Shown here piece by piece: positions 9,710-18,112 of a stretch of DNA of 64,000 nt (position 1 is the first letter of the stretch; each line of letters starts with the position of its first letter). A program made the translations under genes and the position numbers. This DNA comes from Streptomyces xiaopingdaonensis (GTDB taxonomy: Bacteria > Actinomycetota > Actinomycetes > Streptomycetales > Streptomycetaceae). A model generated the notes under the pieces. That model searched no databases. It had not been told where the DNA came from and saw only the letters and a program-made list of their open reading frames with translations. The stretch spans positions 48,844 through 112,843 of the forward strand of contig NZ_AJTQ01000063.1 in the NCBI RefSeq assembly GCF_000262345.1. Direction: 5' to 3'.

Positions 9710-10711
9710 GTGAGCGACGTCCGCAACGTGATCATCATCGGCTCGGGCCCCGCAGGCTACACGGCGGCGCTCTACTCGGCCCGTGCCTCGCTGGAGCCGT
9801 TGGTCTTCGAAGGCTCCGTCACCGCGGGTGGTGCGCTGATGAACACCACCGAGGTGGAGAACTACCCGGGGTTCCAGGAAGGCATCATCGGCCCGGAGCT
9901 CATGGAGAACATGCGGGCCCAGGCAGAGAGGTTCGGCGCCGAACTCGTCGCGGACGACGCCTCGGCCGTCGACCTCAGCGGCGAGATCAAGACGGTCACC
10001 GACTCCAGGGGCACCGTGCACCGCGCCAGGACCGTGATCGTCGCCACCGGGTCCCAGCACCGCAAGCTCGGCCTGCCCATGGAGGACGAGCTCTCCGGCC
10101 GCGGCGTCTCGTACTGCGCGACCTGCGACGGCTTCTTCTTCCGCGAGCAGCACATCGCCGTGATCGGCGGTGGGGACACCGCCATGGAGGAGGCCACCTT
10201 CCTCTCGCGCTTCGCCAGCTCGGTGACGATCGTCCACCGCCGCGACAGCCTCCGCGCCTCCAAGGCGATGCAGGAGCGCGCCTTCGCCGACCCGAAGATC
10301 AACTTCGCGTGGGACAGCGAGGTCGCCAAGATCCAGCAGGCGGAGGGCAAGCTCTCGGGGCTGACGCTGCGCAACACGAAGACAGGTGAGACCTCCGAGC
10401 TCGCCGCGACAGGGCTCTTCGTCGCCATCGGCCACGATCCGCGCGTCGAGCTCTTCAAGGACGTCCTCACGCTCGACGACGAGGGCTACATCACGGTCGA
10501 CGCCCCCTCGACCCGCACCAACGTCCCCGGCGTCTTCGCCGCGGGCGACGTCGTCGACCACACGTACCGCCAGGCGATCACCGCGGCGGGCACCGGATGC
10601 TCCGCCGCCCTCGACGCCGAGCGGTACCTCGCCTCGCTCGCCGACACCTCCTCCGCTTCCACCCACACCGCCTCCACCGAGGACGAGGACAAGCAGGCAG
10701 CAGCCGTCTGA
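9710..10711 (+). CDS. trxB: Thioredoxin reductase (NADPH)
   Basis: Flavoenzyme that reduces thioredoxin with NADPH. The 333-residue chain has the FAD dinucleotide motif [12 protein letters not shown] at residues 11-22, the redox pair in YCATCDG (CxxC), the NADPH motif [10 protein letters not shown], and the C-terminal FAD segment [17 protein letters not shown] short polar tail ([12 protein letters not shown]) ends the protein. GTG 9710 follows CAAGGAAG at a good distance. trxA starts 81 bp downstream, and both genes are read from the SigR-type promoter at 9625, which places them in the thiol-oxidative stress response. Confidence 0.97.
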   Translation: MSDVRNVIIIGSGPAGYTAALYSARASLEPLVFEGSVTAGGALMNTTEVENYPGFQEGIIGPELMENMRAQAERFGAELVADDASAVDLSGEIKTVTDSRGTVHRARTVIVATGSQHRKLGLPMEDELSGRGVSYCATCDGFFFREQHIAVIGGGDTAMEEATFLSRFASSVTIVHRRDSLRASKAMQERAFADPKINFAWDSEVAKIQQAEGKLSGLTLRNTKTGETSELAATGLFVAIGHDPRVELFKDVLTLDDEGYITVDAPSTRTNVPGVFAAGDVVDHTYRQAITAAGTGCSAALDAERYLASLADTSSASTHTASTEDEDKQAAAV

Positions 10712-10791
10712 CGGCGGACGAGCCCAGCTGTCCACGGCGGCCCGCGCCGCCGACGCCCACACCACGTCACCGCACACAGAGGAGAACTGCC

Positions 10792-11121
10792 ATGGCCGGT
10801 GCCACCGTGACCGCAACCGACGCCGACTTCGACGAGGTCGTCCTCAACAGCGACAAGCCCGTGCTCGTCGACTTCTGGGCCGCCTGGTGCGGTCCGTGCC
10901 GTCAGATCGCTCCGTCTCTGGAGGCGATCGCGGAGGAGAACGTCGACAAGCTCAAGATCGTCAAGCTCAACATCGACGAGAACCCGGGCGTCGCAGCCAA
11001 GTACGGCATCATGTCGATCCCGACGATGAACGTCTACCAGGGCGGCGAGGTCGCCAAGACCATCGTCGGTGCCAAGCCGAAGGCCGCGCTGGAGAAGGAG
11101 CTCGCCGAGTTCATCGGCTGA
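10792..11121 (+). CDS. trxA: Thioredoxin
   Basis: Cytosolic disulfide reductase of 109 residues, the usual length. The active site WCGPC lies at about residues 35-39 after VLVDFWAA, and the cis-proline is in SIPTMNVY. ATG 10792 follows AGAGGAGAA. It is the second gene of the trxBA operon. A 44-bp perfect palindrome with parS at its centre follows the stop and probably ends transcription. Confidence 0.97.
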   Translation: MAGATVTATDADFDEVVLNSDKPVLVDFWAAWCGPCRQIAPSLEAIAEENVDKLKIVKLNIDENPGVAAKYGIMSIPTMNVYQGGEVAKTIVGAKPKAALEKELAEFIG

Positions 11122-11134
11122 TCTTCGCGTCCCG

Positions 11135-11178
11135 AAGGGCGGTGGCTGCGTTTCACGTGAAACGCAGCCACCGCCCTT
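11135..11178. terminator. Perfect 44-bp palindrome: trxA/GNAT terminator with parS at its centre
   Basis: Arms 11135-11156 and 11157-11178 are exact inverse complements with no loop, and the middle 14 bases are parS. It lies between the converging trxA and GNAT genes (stops at 11121 and 11206), so as RNA it would serve both directions as a terminator. Bases after it on the plus strand are TTG rather than a long U tract, which is usual in Streptomyces. Confidence 0.75.
11150..11163. other. parS: parS site between trxA and the GNAT gene
   Basis: Perfect GTTTCACGTGAAAC. It forms the exact centre of the 44-bp palindrome. Confidence 0.95.
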
Positions 11179-11205
11179 TGCTGTGCCGCGGATGTGACCG
11201 CGGAG

Positions 11206-11823
11206 CTACAGCGGTCGCGGCATCGGTTCCTTGTGCACCGCACCGAGGAGTTGGTCGAGCGCCCGCTCCACGTCGAGCTTCCAGGAGACCGTCGACCTGA
11301 GATCGAGACGCATCCTGGGATACCGCGGATGCGATCGCACCGTCTTGAAGCCCACGGCCAACAGGTACTCGGCAGGGAGCACACACGCCGGGCGCCCCCA
11401 CCTTCCGTCCCCGAAAGCCTCCACCGCGCGGAACCCGCGCCGCAGCACGTCCTTGGCGACGGTCTGCACCATGACCCGCCCGATCCCCTGCCCCTGGAAC
11501 CGCGGCAGCAGGGAGGCAGTCATCAGCTGCACCGCGTCGGCCGAGACCGGGCTCGTGGGAAAGGCCGCCGCGCGCGGCACATACGCTGCCGGCGCGTAGA
11601 GGAAGAACCCTGCGGGCTCGCCGTCGACGAGGACGACGCGGCCGCACGAGCCCCACTCCAAGAGCACGGTGGAGATCCATGCTTCCTTCTCCGCAGCGCC
11701 GCGAGCGCAGCGAACGGCCTCCTCCCCACCGACCGGGTCAAGCTCCCAGAAGACGCACTGCCGGCAGCGCTCGGGGAGTTGGTGGAGGTTGTCCAAAGTG
11801 AGCGGAACGAGCTGTCGCCCCAT
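11206..11823 (-). CDS. GNAT-family N-acetyltransferase
   Basis: 205-residue acyl-CoA-dependent acetyltransferase of unknown substrate. The acetyl-CoA binding signature is LLPRFQGQGIGRVMVQTVAKDV (motif A, Q/RxxGxG/A) in the middle of the chain. A family found next to parB in streptomycetes starts MGRxLVPLTLDNL and contains CRxCVFWELDPVGGEE, with two cysteines near residues 20-23; this one fits. The start at 11823 lies inside the right arm, in minus-strand reading, of a 14-bp inverted repeat, so its ribosome site may be occluded when the hairpin forms. It is the last gene after parA-parB. Confidence 0.85.
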   Translation of the reverse strand: MGRQLVPLTLDNLHQLPERCRQCVFWELDPVGGEEAVRCARGAAEKEAWISTVLLEWGSCGRVVLVDGEPAGFFLYAPAAYVPRAAAFPTSPVSADAVQLMTASLLPRFQGQGIGRVMVQTVAKDVLRRGFRAVEAFGDGRWGRPACVLPAEYLLAVGFKTVRSHPRYPRMRLDLRSTVSWKLDVERALDQLLGAVHKEPMPRPL

Positions 11824-11850
11824 GGAGCCATCGTATCCATGGGGCGACAG
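11812..11850 (-). terminator. 14-bp inverted repeat after parB, overlapping the GNAT start codon
   Basis: Arms 11812-11825 and 11837-11850 (CTGTCGCCCCATGG and its complement) are perfect, with an 11-base loop. It begins about 20 bases past the parB stop, so it could end parAB transcripts. Because it contains the next gene's ATG it could also limit that gene's translation. Confidence 0.6.
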
Positions 11851-11870
11851 GTCGGAGGGAGAGCCGCGGG

Positions 11871-12980
11871 TCAGGAACCGTCCACGTCGTCCTCCTGCTG
11901 CCCGCCTTCGGTGAGTTGCTGCTCCAGCCTCTCGCCCTCGCCCGGGGCGAACTGCCCAAGGATGCGCTGCAAGTCGTCCATGGACGCGAACTCGACGACG
12001 AGCTTGCCCTTCTTCTGGCCGAGGTCGACCTTCACCCGGGTCTCGAAGCGGTCGGAGAGCCTGCCGGCGAGGTTGTCGAGTGCGGGGGAGACCCTCGCCC
12101 CGGCCCGGGGACCCTTCGACTTCGCCGTCTTCTTCGGCTTGCCGCCCATCAACGTGACGATCTCTTCGACCGCACGCACCGAGAGCCCTTCGGCGACGAT
12201 GCGATGCGCCAGGCGGTCCTGCTCCTCGCCGTCCTCCACGGAGAGGAGCGCGCGGGCATGGCCGGCAGAGAGCACCCCCGCAGCGACACGACGCTGGACC
12301 GACGGCGAGAGGCGCAACAACCTGAGCGTGTTGGAGACCTGGGGGCGGGAGCGGCCGATTCGGTCCGCCAACTGGTCGTGCGTGCAGTCGAAGTCCTTCA
12401 GCAACTGGTCGTAGGCGGCTGCCTCCTCCAGCGGGTTGAGCTGGGCCCGGTGGAGGTTCTCCAGGAGAGCGTCGAGCAGCAGCTTCTCGTCGCCCGTGGC
12501 GCGCACGATCGCGGGGATGCGCTCCAGGCCGGCCTCCCGGCATGCCCGCCAACGGCGCTCGCCCATGATCAGCTCGTACCGATCGGGGCCCAACTGCCGT
12601 ACGACGACGGGCTGGAGGAGGCCGACCTCCTTGATGGAGACGACGAGCTCGGCGAGGGCGTCCTCGTCGAAGACCTCCCGCGGTTGGCGGGGGTTGGGGG
12701 TGACGGCGTCGAGCGGCACCTCGGCGAAGTGCGCCCCCGGCACCTCCTCGGTTGCCCCCGCGGGCTCCGCCTCGACGGTTTCACGTGGAACGCTCTCGGA
12801 CGGCGCTGCGTCGGGCAGCGCCGTCACCTTCGCCGCGGCGACCCCGCGCGCGCTGCGCTCCGGGCTGAGTACCGCCGCGCCCGAACCGCCCTCTCCGGAT
12901 GCCTCGTTCTCCTCCGAGGCCGGAGCGGCCGGGATCAGCGCACCGAGGCCCCGGCCAAGTCCCCTACGACGATCACTCAC
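11871..12980 (-). CDS. parB: Chromosome partitioning protein ParB
   Basis: DNA-binding CTPase clamp that loads at parS and spreads to form the segregation complex near oriC. The 369-residue chain starts [14 protein letters not shown] (ParA-interacting), has a variable linker of about 75 residues, then [18 protein letters not shown], the CTP motif [30 protein letters not shown], and the helix-turn-helix [18 protein letters not shown]. The C-terminal dimer domain ends in a Q/E-rich tail. GTG 12980 overlaps the parA stop by 4 bases. A one-mismatch parS lies in the linker and is read V-P-R-E-T. Confidence 0.97.
   Translation of the reverse strand: MSDRRRGLGRGLGALIPAAPASEENEASGEGGSGAAVLSPERSARGVAAAKVTALPDAAPSESVPRETVEAEPAGATEEVPGAHFAEVPLDAVTPNPRQPREVFDEDALAELVVSIKEVGLLQPVVVRQLGPDRYELIMGERRWRACREAGLERIPAIVRATGDEKLLLDALLENLHRAQLNPLEEAAAYDQLLKDFDCTHDQLADRIGRSRPQVSNTLRLLRLSPSVQRRVAAGVLSAGHARALLSVEDGEEQDRLAHRIVAEGLSVRAVEEIVTLMGGKPKKTAKSKGPRAGARVSPALDNLAGRLSDRFETRVKVDLGQKKGKLVVEFASMDDLQRILGQFAPGEGERLEQQLTEGGQQEDDVDGS
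12778..12791. other. parS: parS-like site (one mismatch) inside parB
   Basis: Plus strand reads GTTTCACGTGGAAC: one change from the perfect palindrome, at base 11. It encodes V-P-R-E-T in ParB. Confidence 0.75.
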
Positions 12981-14059
12981 TGGGTGCCCTCCGCGCTTGC
13001 ACTCTGCTGCCCTTGCTGCGACTGCACGCTGGGATCGCGCAGCGCAATCTCCCGCGCCGCCTCCAGGTAGGAGAGCGAACCGCTGGAGCCTGGATCGTAG
13101 GTCAACACCGTCTGGCCGTAACTCGGAGCCTCCGAGATCCGCACCGAGCGCGGAATGTTGGTGCGCAGCACCTCGTCGCCGAAGTGCCCGCGCACCTCCT
13201 CGGCCACCTGCGAGGCGAGCCGGGTCCGGCCGTCGTACATCGTCAGGATGATCGTCGAGATGTGGAGGTGCGGGTTGAGGTGGCCTTTCACCAGGTCGAC
13301 GTTGCGCAGGAGTTGACCCAGGCCCTCCAACGCGTAGTACTCGCACTGGATCGGGATGAGCACCTCGGCGCCGGCGACGAGGGCGTTGACCGTGAGCAGC
13401 CCGAGCGAAGGCGGGCAGTCGATGAGCACGTAGTCGAGGGGCTGCTCGTACGCATCGAAGGCACGCTGGAGTCGGCTCTCCCTCGCGACCAGCGAGACCA
13501 ACTCGATCTCCGCACCGGCGAGATCGATGGTGGCCGGAGCGCAGAAGAGCCCCTCGACGTCGGGTACGGGCTGCACCACATCAGAGAGGGGCTTGCTCTC
13601 CACCAGGACGTCATAGACGGAGGGGACCTCGGAGTGATGGTCGACGCCGAGCGCCGTCGAGGCGTTGCCTTGGGGGTCAAGGTCGACAACCAGAACGCGG
13701 GCGCCATGGAGCGCAAGTGAGGCCGCAAGGTTGACCGTTGTGGTGGTCTTGCCTACACCGCCCTTCTGGTTGGCGACGACCATGACGCGCGTCCGCTCCG
13801 GCCTGGGGAGCGCTTCCCCGGTACGGTTCATCGCCTCCACGGCCTGCTGCGCGGCGCGCCCGATAGGGGTGTCGTCCATGGGCGGTGGCGTCTCCCGCCC
13901 CGCGTCGCCGCGGGTCCCGAGGCCCGCGCCCACGCTGGTGTCCCCGGGTTCTGACCGGGGACCGGGGACCGGATCGGCCATCGGTCCCGCGATATTTGCG
14001 TCGGACCGCAACGGTTCACTCTCCTCGACTTCAGGCTCTCTCTGAGCAGAGCCTGCCAT
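12977..14059 (-). CDS. parA: Chromosome partitioning ATPase ParA
   Basis: Walker-type ATPase that moves ParB-bound origins along nucleoid or polar protein tracks. It has 360 residues: a disordered N-terminus of about 100 residues, then the deviant Walker [27 protein letters not shown], the switch [11 protein letters not shown], and [20 protein letters not shown] near the C-terminus. ATG 14059 (protein MAGSAQRE) matches the start I recall for Streptomyces ParA, although the frame stays open upstream through the parS site at 14197. It shares a transcript with parB through a 4-base overlap. Confidence 0.96.
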   Translation of the reverse strand: MAGSAQREPEVEESEPLRSDANIAGPMADPVPGPRSEPGDTSVGAGLGTRGDAGRETPPPMDDTPIGRAAQQAVEAMNRTGEALPRPERTRVMVVANQKGGVGKTTTTVNLAASLALHGARVLVVDLDPQGNASTALGVDHHSEVPSVYDVLVESKPLSDVVQPVPDVEGLFCAPATIDLAGAEIELVSLVARESRLQRAFDAYEQPLDYVLIDCPPSLGLLTVNALVAGAEVLIPIQCEYYALEGLGQLLRNVDLVKGHLNPHLHISTIILTMYDGRTRLASQVAEEVRGHFGDEVLRTNIPRSVRISEAPSYGQTVLTYDPGSSGSLSYLEAAREIALRDPSVQSQQGQQSASAEGTQ

Positions 14060-14196
14060 GCCTTCTGTCCCACGAACCAGCGAGCCCCGGTCAGTTGTGG
14101 ACGAATGGGAACCGGAGCGTGGCTCGTGATGGATCCGGCCGCGCGAACCTGCTGCTGCGCGGCCTCTGCTGATGATTCCTTGCAAGAGTGAGCGGC

Positions 14197-14210
14197 GTTT
14201 CACGTGAAAC
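14197..14210. other. parS: parS site upstream of parA
   Basis: Perfect GTTTCACGTGAAAC, 138 bp before the parA start and in its promoter region, so ParB bound here could affect parAB transcription. Confidence 0.95.
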
Positions 14211-14310
14211 ACGATGCACGCGCTCTACGACCGTACCTCTGCGACACTCCGTCAACCGCACCGCATGGGGCTGCTATGGAGTAAGGCGCCGCCATCGGCA
14301 CAAAAAAGAA

Positions 14311-14343
14311 GCGGGGAACGGGACCGCACATCCCGTTCCCCGC
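14311..14343 (-). terminator. rsmG terminator with T-run
   Basis: Perfect 13-bp stem (14311-14323 and 14331-14343, GCGGGGAACGGGA with its complement) and a 7-base loop. On the minus strand it starts 30 bases after the rsmG stop and is followed by CTTCTTTTTTG, a strong U tract. The 313-bp space between rsmG and parA thus holds this terminator, the parS at 14197 and presumably the parAB promoter. Confidence 0.85.
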
Positions 14344-14372
14344 ACGCTCGAAGAGCGGCCCCTACCGTGCGT

Positions 14373-15155
14373 TCAGCGACGGCGTCGCCCTCCACGGCTG
14401 CGGCCCGAGCGCGCCGCCTTGGCCGCCTTGGCACGCTTAGCGGCGAACCGCACCCCGCCGGGGCTCTCGCCGACACCGACGCGCACGATCGTCGCCGGTG
14501 GGTCCACCAGGCCCTCGCCCGCGTGCTCGACGGAGCTCTCCACGACGTTCAGCTTGTGCAGAGCGTCCCTGGCACCGCGCAGCTCGTCCTCCGCCGTGTC
14601 CCCCTTCAGGGCGAGCATCTCTCCGTAGGGCCGCAGCAGAGGAACCCCCCAGCCCGCGAGACGGTCGAGGGGAGCCACCGCTCGCGCCGTGACGACGTGC
14701 ACCGGCCGCAGCACCCCGAGTACCTCCTCGGCACGACCGCGAACGACAGTGACGTGGTCGAGCCCGAGAAGTTCGACGACCTCCTGGAGGAAGGTCGTAC
14801 GCCGCAACAGCGGTTCGAGCAGCGTGATCTGGAGGTCCGACCGGACCAGCGCGAGCGGGATGCCGGGGAGCCCGGCACCGGAACCGACGTCGCACACCGA
14901 GACGCCCTCGGGGACGAGGTCGGAGAGGACGACGCAGTTGAGCAGGTGCCGCTCCCAGAGCCTCGGCACCTCCCGCGGACCGATGAGGCCGCGGCGGACT
15001 CCGGCGTCGGCGAGCACCTCGCCGTACCTGACGACGTCCGGGAGCCGGTCACCGAACGCCCGCTCGGCGGCCTCTGGCGGAGGCGGCAGCTCCGCCTCGG
15101 GGCCCTCGTCCGGTACACCGCCCCCGGAGAGGTCAGTCCTCGCGCCCGGGCTCAC
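14373..15155 (-). CDS. rsmG: 16S rRNA (guanine-N7) methyltransferase RsmG (GidB)
   Basis: Methylates G527 (E. coli numbering) of 16S rRNA; loss gives low-level streptomycin resistance in known species. 260 residues with the SAM motif VCDVGSGAGLPGIPLAL, then ITLLEPLLRRTTFLQEV and VTARAVAPLDRLAGW, the family signature. The C-terminus is a Lys/Arg-rich tail. GTG 15155 overlaps the jag stop by 4 bases, so it is read from the rpmH-side operon. The N-terminal 30 residues are less conserved Pro/Glu-rich sequence. Confidence 0.95.
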   Translation of the reverse strand: MSPGARTDLSGGGVPDEGPEAELPPPPEAAERAFGDRLPDVVRYGEVLADAGVRRGLIGPREVPRLWERHLLNCVVLSDLVPEGVSVCDVGSGAGLPGIPLALVRSDLQITLLEPLLRRTTFLQEVVELLGLDHVTVVRGRAEEVLGVLRPVHVVTARAVAPLDRLAGWGVPLLRPYGEMLALKGDTAEDELRGARDALHKLNVVESSVEHAGEGLVDPPATIVRVGVGESPGGVRFAAKRAKAAKAARSGRSRGGRRRR

Positions 15156-15652
15156 GGCAGCACGACCACACAGCGCTGCGGCTCCTCGCCCTCGGACTCG
15201 CTCCGCAGCCCCTCGGCCTTCACGGCGTCATGGACGACCTTGCGCTCGAAGGGAGTCATCGGCGGGAGCTTCACCGACTCCCCGGTGCTGCGTGCATCCT
15301 GCACCGCCTTCGACCCCAGTTCGGTGAGCTGCTCGCGCTTCTTGGCGCGGTAGCCCCCGACGTCGAGCATGAGGCGGCTGCGGTCGCCCGTTTCACGGTG
15401 AACGGCGAGACGGGTCAGCTCCTGGAGCGCCTCGAGCACCTCACCGTCCCGTCCGACGAGCTTCTGCACGTCCCGCCCGGAGCCTTCGCTGACGATCGAG
15501 ACGGCCGCACGGTCGCCCTCGACGTCCATGTCGATGTCGCCGTCGAGGTCGGCGATGTCGAGCAGGCCCTCCAGGTAATCCGCTGCGATCTCGCCCTCCT
15601 GCTCCAGGCGGGTCAGAGCGTCGGCGCTCTCAGACGCAGTCGTGTCCGTCAC
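15152..15652 (-). CDS. jag: Jag/KhpB-type single-strand RNA-binding protein (KH-R3H)
   Basis: 166 residues. An acidic N-terminus precedes a KH-like domain (VSIVSEGSGRDVQKLVGRDGEVLEAL) and a C-terminal R3H domain (RLMLDVGGYRAKKREQLTELG then PMTPFERKVVHDAV). In Gram-positive bacteria this protein pairs with another KH protein to bind RNA and adjust cell division and envelope growth. GTG 15652 follows GAAGGAG. It lies 19 bp after yidC. The codons at 15390-15403 (V-H-R-E-T) look like a decayed parS. Confidence 0.92.
   Translation of the reverse strand: MTDTTASESADALTRLEQEGEIAADYLEGLLDIADLDGDIDMDVEGDRAAVSIVSEGSGRDVQKLVGRDGEVLEALQELTRLAVHRETGDRSRLMLDVGGYRAKKREQLTELGSKAVQDARSTGESVKLPPMTPFERKVVHDAVKAEGLRSESEGEEPQRCVVVLP
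15390..15403. other. Degenerate parS-like sequence inside jag
   Basis: GTTTCACGGTGAAC shares 11 of 14 bases with parS, including one full half-site, and encodes V-H-R-E-T. I doubt that it binds ParB well. Confidence 0.4.
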
Positions 15653-15671
15653 GGCATGGACTCCTTCGTGC

Positions 15672-16838
15672 TCACTTCTTCGACGGGTGCTTGGGACGCT
15701 GCGAGCCGCCCTTGCCCTGCGGGCCACCGGACTTCTTCTGCCCGGACTTGCTCTGACCGCCCTTGCCCTGCTGGCCGCTCTTGCTCTGGCCGCCGGACTT
15801 CTGGGCGTCGGTCTTCTGGCCTCCGGCCTTCCCGGCGTCGTCGGCGGGCTTCGCGTTCGCCGCCGTGTCCGGCTCGGCCTCGCCCGCCTTCTTCGGCTGG
15901 GCGGTACCCGAGGTGCGCTGCGACTTCGTCTGCCGCTTCGGCTGCTGCCGCTTCGCACGGGCCTGCTCGGCGGCCTCGCGGGCCTTGACCTCGGTCGGGT
16001 CTTCCTTGATCTTGCCCTTGGCGCGCAGCTTCTCCTGGCGCTGCTTGAAGGCGAGCGAGCCCGGCGTCGGGTTGCGCTTGATGACGTACATCTGCTGGCC
16101 GAGCGTCCAGACGTTGGTGGTGAGCCAGTAGACGAGGACGCCGACGGGGAAGTTGATACCGAAGACGGCGAACATGAGGGGGAAGACGTACATCAGCAGC
16201 TTCTGCTGCTGCATGAACGGCGTCTTCACCGTCAGGTCGACGTTCTTGGTCATCAGCTGGCGCTGAGTGTAGAACTGCGACGCCGACATCATGATGATCA
16301 TGATGACGGTGACGACGCGCACGTCCGTGAGCGAGGCACCGAGCTCGGCGAGCTTGTCTGCGCCGTCCATGAACTTCGCCGCGATCGGGGCGCCGAAGAT
16401 CTGCGCGTTACGGGCGCTGTCCACCTGATCGGCGTTGAGTACGCCCACCGGGCTGTTCCGGGCGATGTGGTTGAGCACCTGGAAGAGTGCGATGAAGAAC
16501 GGCGACTGCGCCAGGATCGGCAGGCAGCTGGAGAGCGGGTTGGTGCCCGTCTCCTTGTAGAGCTTCATCATCTCTTCGGACTGCCGCTGCTTGTCGCTCT
16601 TGTAGCGCTCCTGGATCGCCTTCATCTTCGGCTGGAGCGCCTGCATGTTCCGAGTCGACTTGATCTGCTTGACGAAGAGCGGGATCAGACAGATACGGAT
16701 CAGGACGACGAGGAAGAAGATCGACAGGCCCCAGGCCCAGCCGCTGTCCTCGTCGAAGATCATGCTGAAGAACGTGTGGAACTGGACGATGATCCAGGAA
16801 ACAGCGGTATAGAGAGGGCTCAGGATCGTGTCGAACAC
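15672..16838 (-). CDS. yidC: Membrane protein insertase YidC (Oxa1 type)
   Basis: Inserts and folds inner-membrane proteins alone or with Sec. 388 residues with five spans: the first at [19 protein letters not shown], then [20 protein letters not shown] carrying the conserved Arg, [33 protein letters not shown], and [23 protein letters not shown]. The basic cytoplasmic tail of about 110 residues ([22 protein letters not shown]) can contact ribosomes. GTG 16838 follows GGAGCC. It sits 3 bp after yidD in the rpmH-rnpA-yidD-yidC-jag-rsmG string. Confidence 0.96.
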   Translation of the reverse strand: MFDTILSPLYTAVSWIIVQFHTFFSMIFDEDSGWAWGLSIFFLVVLIRICLIPLFVKQIKSTRNMQALQPKMKAIQERYKSDKQRQSEEMMKLYKETGTNPLSSCLPILAQSPFFIALFQVLNHIARNSPVGVLNADQVDSARNAQIFGAPIAAKFMDGADKLAELGASLTDVRVVTVIMIIMMSASQFYTQRQLMTKNVDLTVKTPFMQQQKLLMYVFPLMFAVFGINFPVGVLVYWLTTNVWTLGQQMYVIKRNPTPGSLAFKQRQEKLRAKGKIKEDPTEVKAREAAEQARAKRQQPKRQTKSQRTSGTAQPKKAGEAEPDTAANAKPADDAGKAGGQKTDAQKSGGQSKSGQQGKGGQSKSGQKKSGGPQGKGGSQRPKHPSKK

Positions 16839-16841
16839 GAG

Positions 16842-17132
16842 TCAGGCTCCTTGGGCATTGGACTGGGTCCGGTGCTGCTGCCAGCGGTAGCGGAGACGCT
16901 GGTGCCATACCGGGTGCTTCCGGGCGGGGACATGGTCGACGCCTCCGGGCGACCACGGATTGCAGCGCAGGATGCGCCAAGCCGTCAGGGCAGTGCCCTT
17001 GACGGCGCCGTGCCGCTCGATGGCTGTGTAGCCGTAGTGCGAGCACGACGGGTAGTACCGGCACACCGGCCCGAGCAACGGACTGATGGTCCACTGGTAC
17101 AGCTTGATCAACAACAGCAGCGGGTACTTCAT
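16842..17132 (-). CDS. yidD: Membrane protein insertion efficiency factor YidD
   Basis: 96-residue small peripheral membrane protein of the YidD (DUF37) family. The signature [31 protein letters not shown] is complete up to the three cysteines, and [16 protein letters not shown] follows. It aids insertion by YidC. ATG 17132 overlaps the rnpA stop by 4 bases (ATGA). Confidence 0.95.
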   Translation of the reverse strand: MKYPLLLLIKLYQWTISPLLGPVCRYYPSCSHYGYTAIERHGAVKGTALTAWRILRCNPWSPGGVDHVPARKHPVWHQRLRYRWQQHRTQSNAQGA

Positions 17133-17497
17133 CGCCGGGACCCTCCAAGCAGCCGCTGCAGTGCGGCGTCCAGATCACGCACCAGCTGGTCGTGACCGGC
17201 CTCGCCGGCACCTGGCAGCGCCCGTACGACAACCAGGCTACCCGGGGGCAGCCGGTCGAGGCGCTGACGTATCAGATGCCGAAGACGGCGCTTGACACGG
17301 TTCCGTACGACGGAGTTGCCGACGGCTTTGCTTACGACGAAACCCGCACGCGCCGGGGGAAGCTCTCCCCCCGCACCGTGCGGGTCCTCTGCGCGGCGCA
17401 GATGGACGACGAGCGACGGGCGGCCTGCCCGTCGCCCTCGTCGTACCGCGGCTGAGAAGTCCTCGCGCCGCCTCAGCCGGTTCTCGGTTGGCAGCAC
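17129..17497 (-). CDS. rnpA: Ribonuclease P protein component
   Basis: Protein subunit of RNase P, which trims tRNA 5' ends. 122 residues. [14 protein letters not shown] at the start and the RNA-binding [21 protein letters not shown] are diagnostic. GTG 17497 lies 24 bp after the rpmH stop. The gene is in the usual rpmH-rnpA pair. Confidence 0.96.
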   Translation of the reverse strand: MLPTENRLRRREDFSAAVRRGRRAGRPSLVVHLRRAEDPHGAGGELPPARAGFVVSKAVGNSVVRNRVKRRLRHLIRQRLDRLPPGSLVVVRALPGAGEAGHDQLVRDLDAALQRLLGGSRR

Positions 17498-17521
17498 GTC
17501 ATGGACCTGTGGTCAGTCTGC

Positions 17522-17659
17522 TCAGGCCGACAGGCGTGCGCGGCCCTTGCTGCGGCGGTTCGCGACGATCGCGCGGCCGGCGCGGGTCCGCATGCGCAGC
17601 CGGAAGCCGTGGGTCTTCGCGCGGCGGCGGTTGTTCGGCTGGAAGGTGCGCTTGCTCAC
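17522..17659 (-). CDS. rpmH: 50S ribosomal protein L34
   Basis: 45 residues with the invariant [18 protein letters not shown] start and [15 protein letters not shown] end. GTG 17659 is the start. It heads the leftward operon and diverges from dnaA; the 453-bp gap holds both promoters. Confidence 0.97.
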   Translation of the reverse strand: MSKRTFQPNNRRRAKTHGFRLRMRTRAGRAIVANRRSKGRARLSA

Positions 17660-18112
17660 TCGGGGGCTCCAGAGATGCTCCGTGTCCCGCTCTTCGCGGA
17701 ACGATGGGTGGGGCGTCGACCGGCTGTCACCGTGCGCCCACGAGTAGCTCGCAACGCCCGAGTGTGCACCGCTTCTCGCTCCTCCGGTGAACCGCGGTCG
17801 GAAGGGAACCGTGCGGGCCACCTGGCGATCTTGCCCATCGGAGGCAGGCGGCAGCAGCCGTCGACGACTCGACCTGGTCACGGTACGCGGGCCCGCGTCA
17901 TCCGGTCAAACCGCTCCCCAACGGCCTTCTCGGTACTGCACTCGTGCACAGCCTGTGGACAACGACTTGAACGGGGGACCGCGCCCTGTCTACCGTGGCT
18001 GAACTTCCCTTCCTTCCCGACCGTCCCCAGAACCACACATTCACGGAATCTGGTCCGCGGGGTTCTGTCGGTCTCCCCGGATGATCGCACCAGCGAATGA
18101 GAGAGCGTGCCC
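17660..18112. promoter_or_regulatory. rpmH-dnaA divergent region with dnaA promoter and DnaA box
   Basis: A perfect DnaA box (TTGTCCACA on the minus strand) lies at 17954-17962. Just downstream is a candidate dnaA promoter: TTGAAC at 17967-17972 and TACCGT at 17991-17996, 18 bases apart. A box touching the -35 region would let DnaA repress itself. I do not see a convincing rpmH promoter. Confidence 0.6.
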
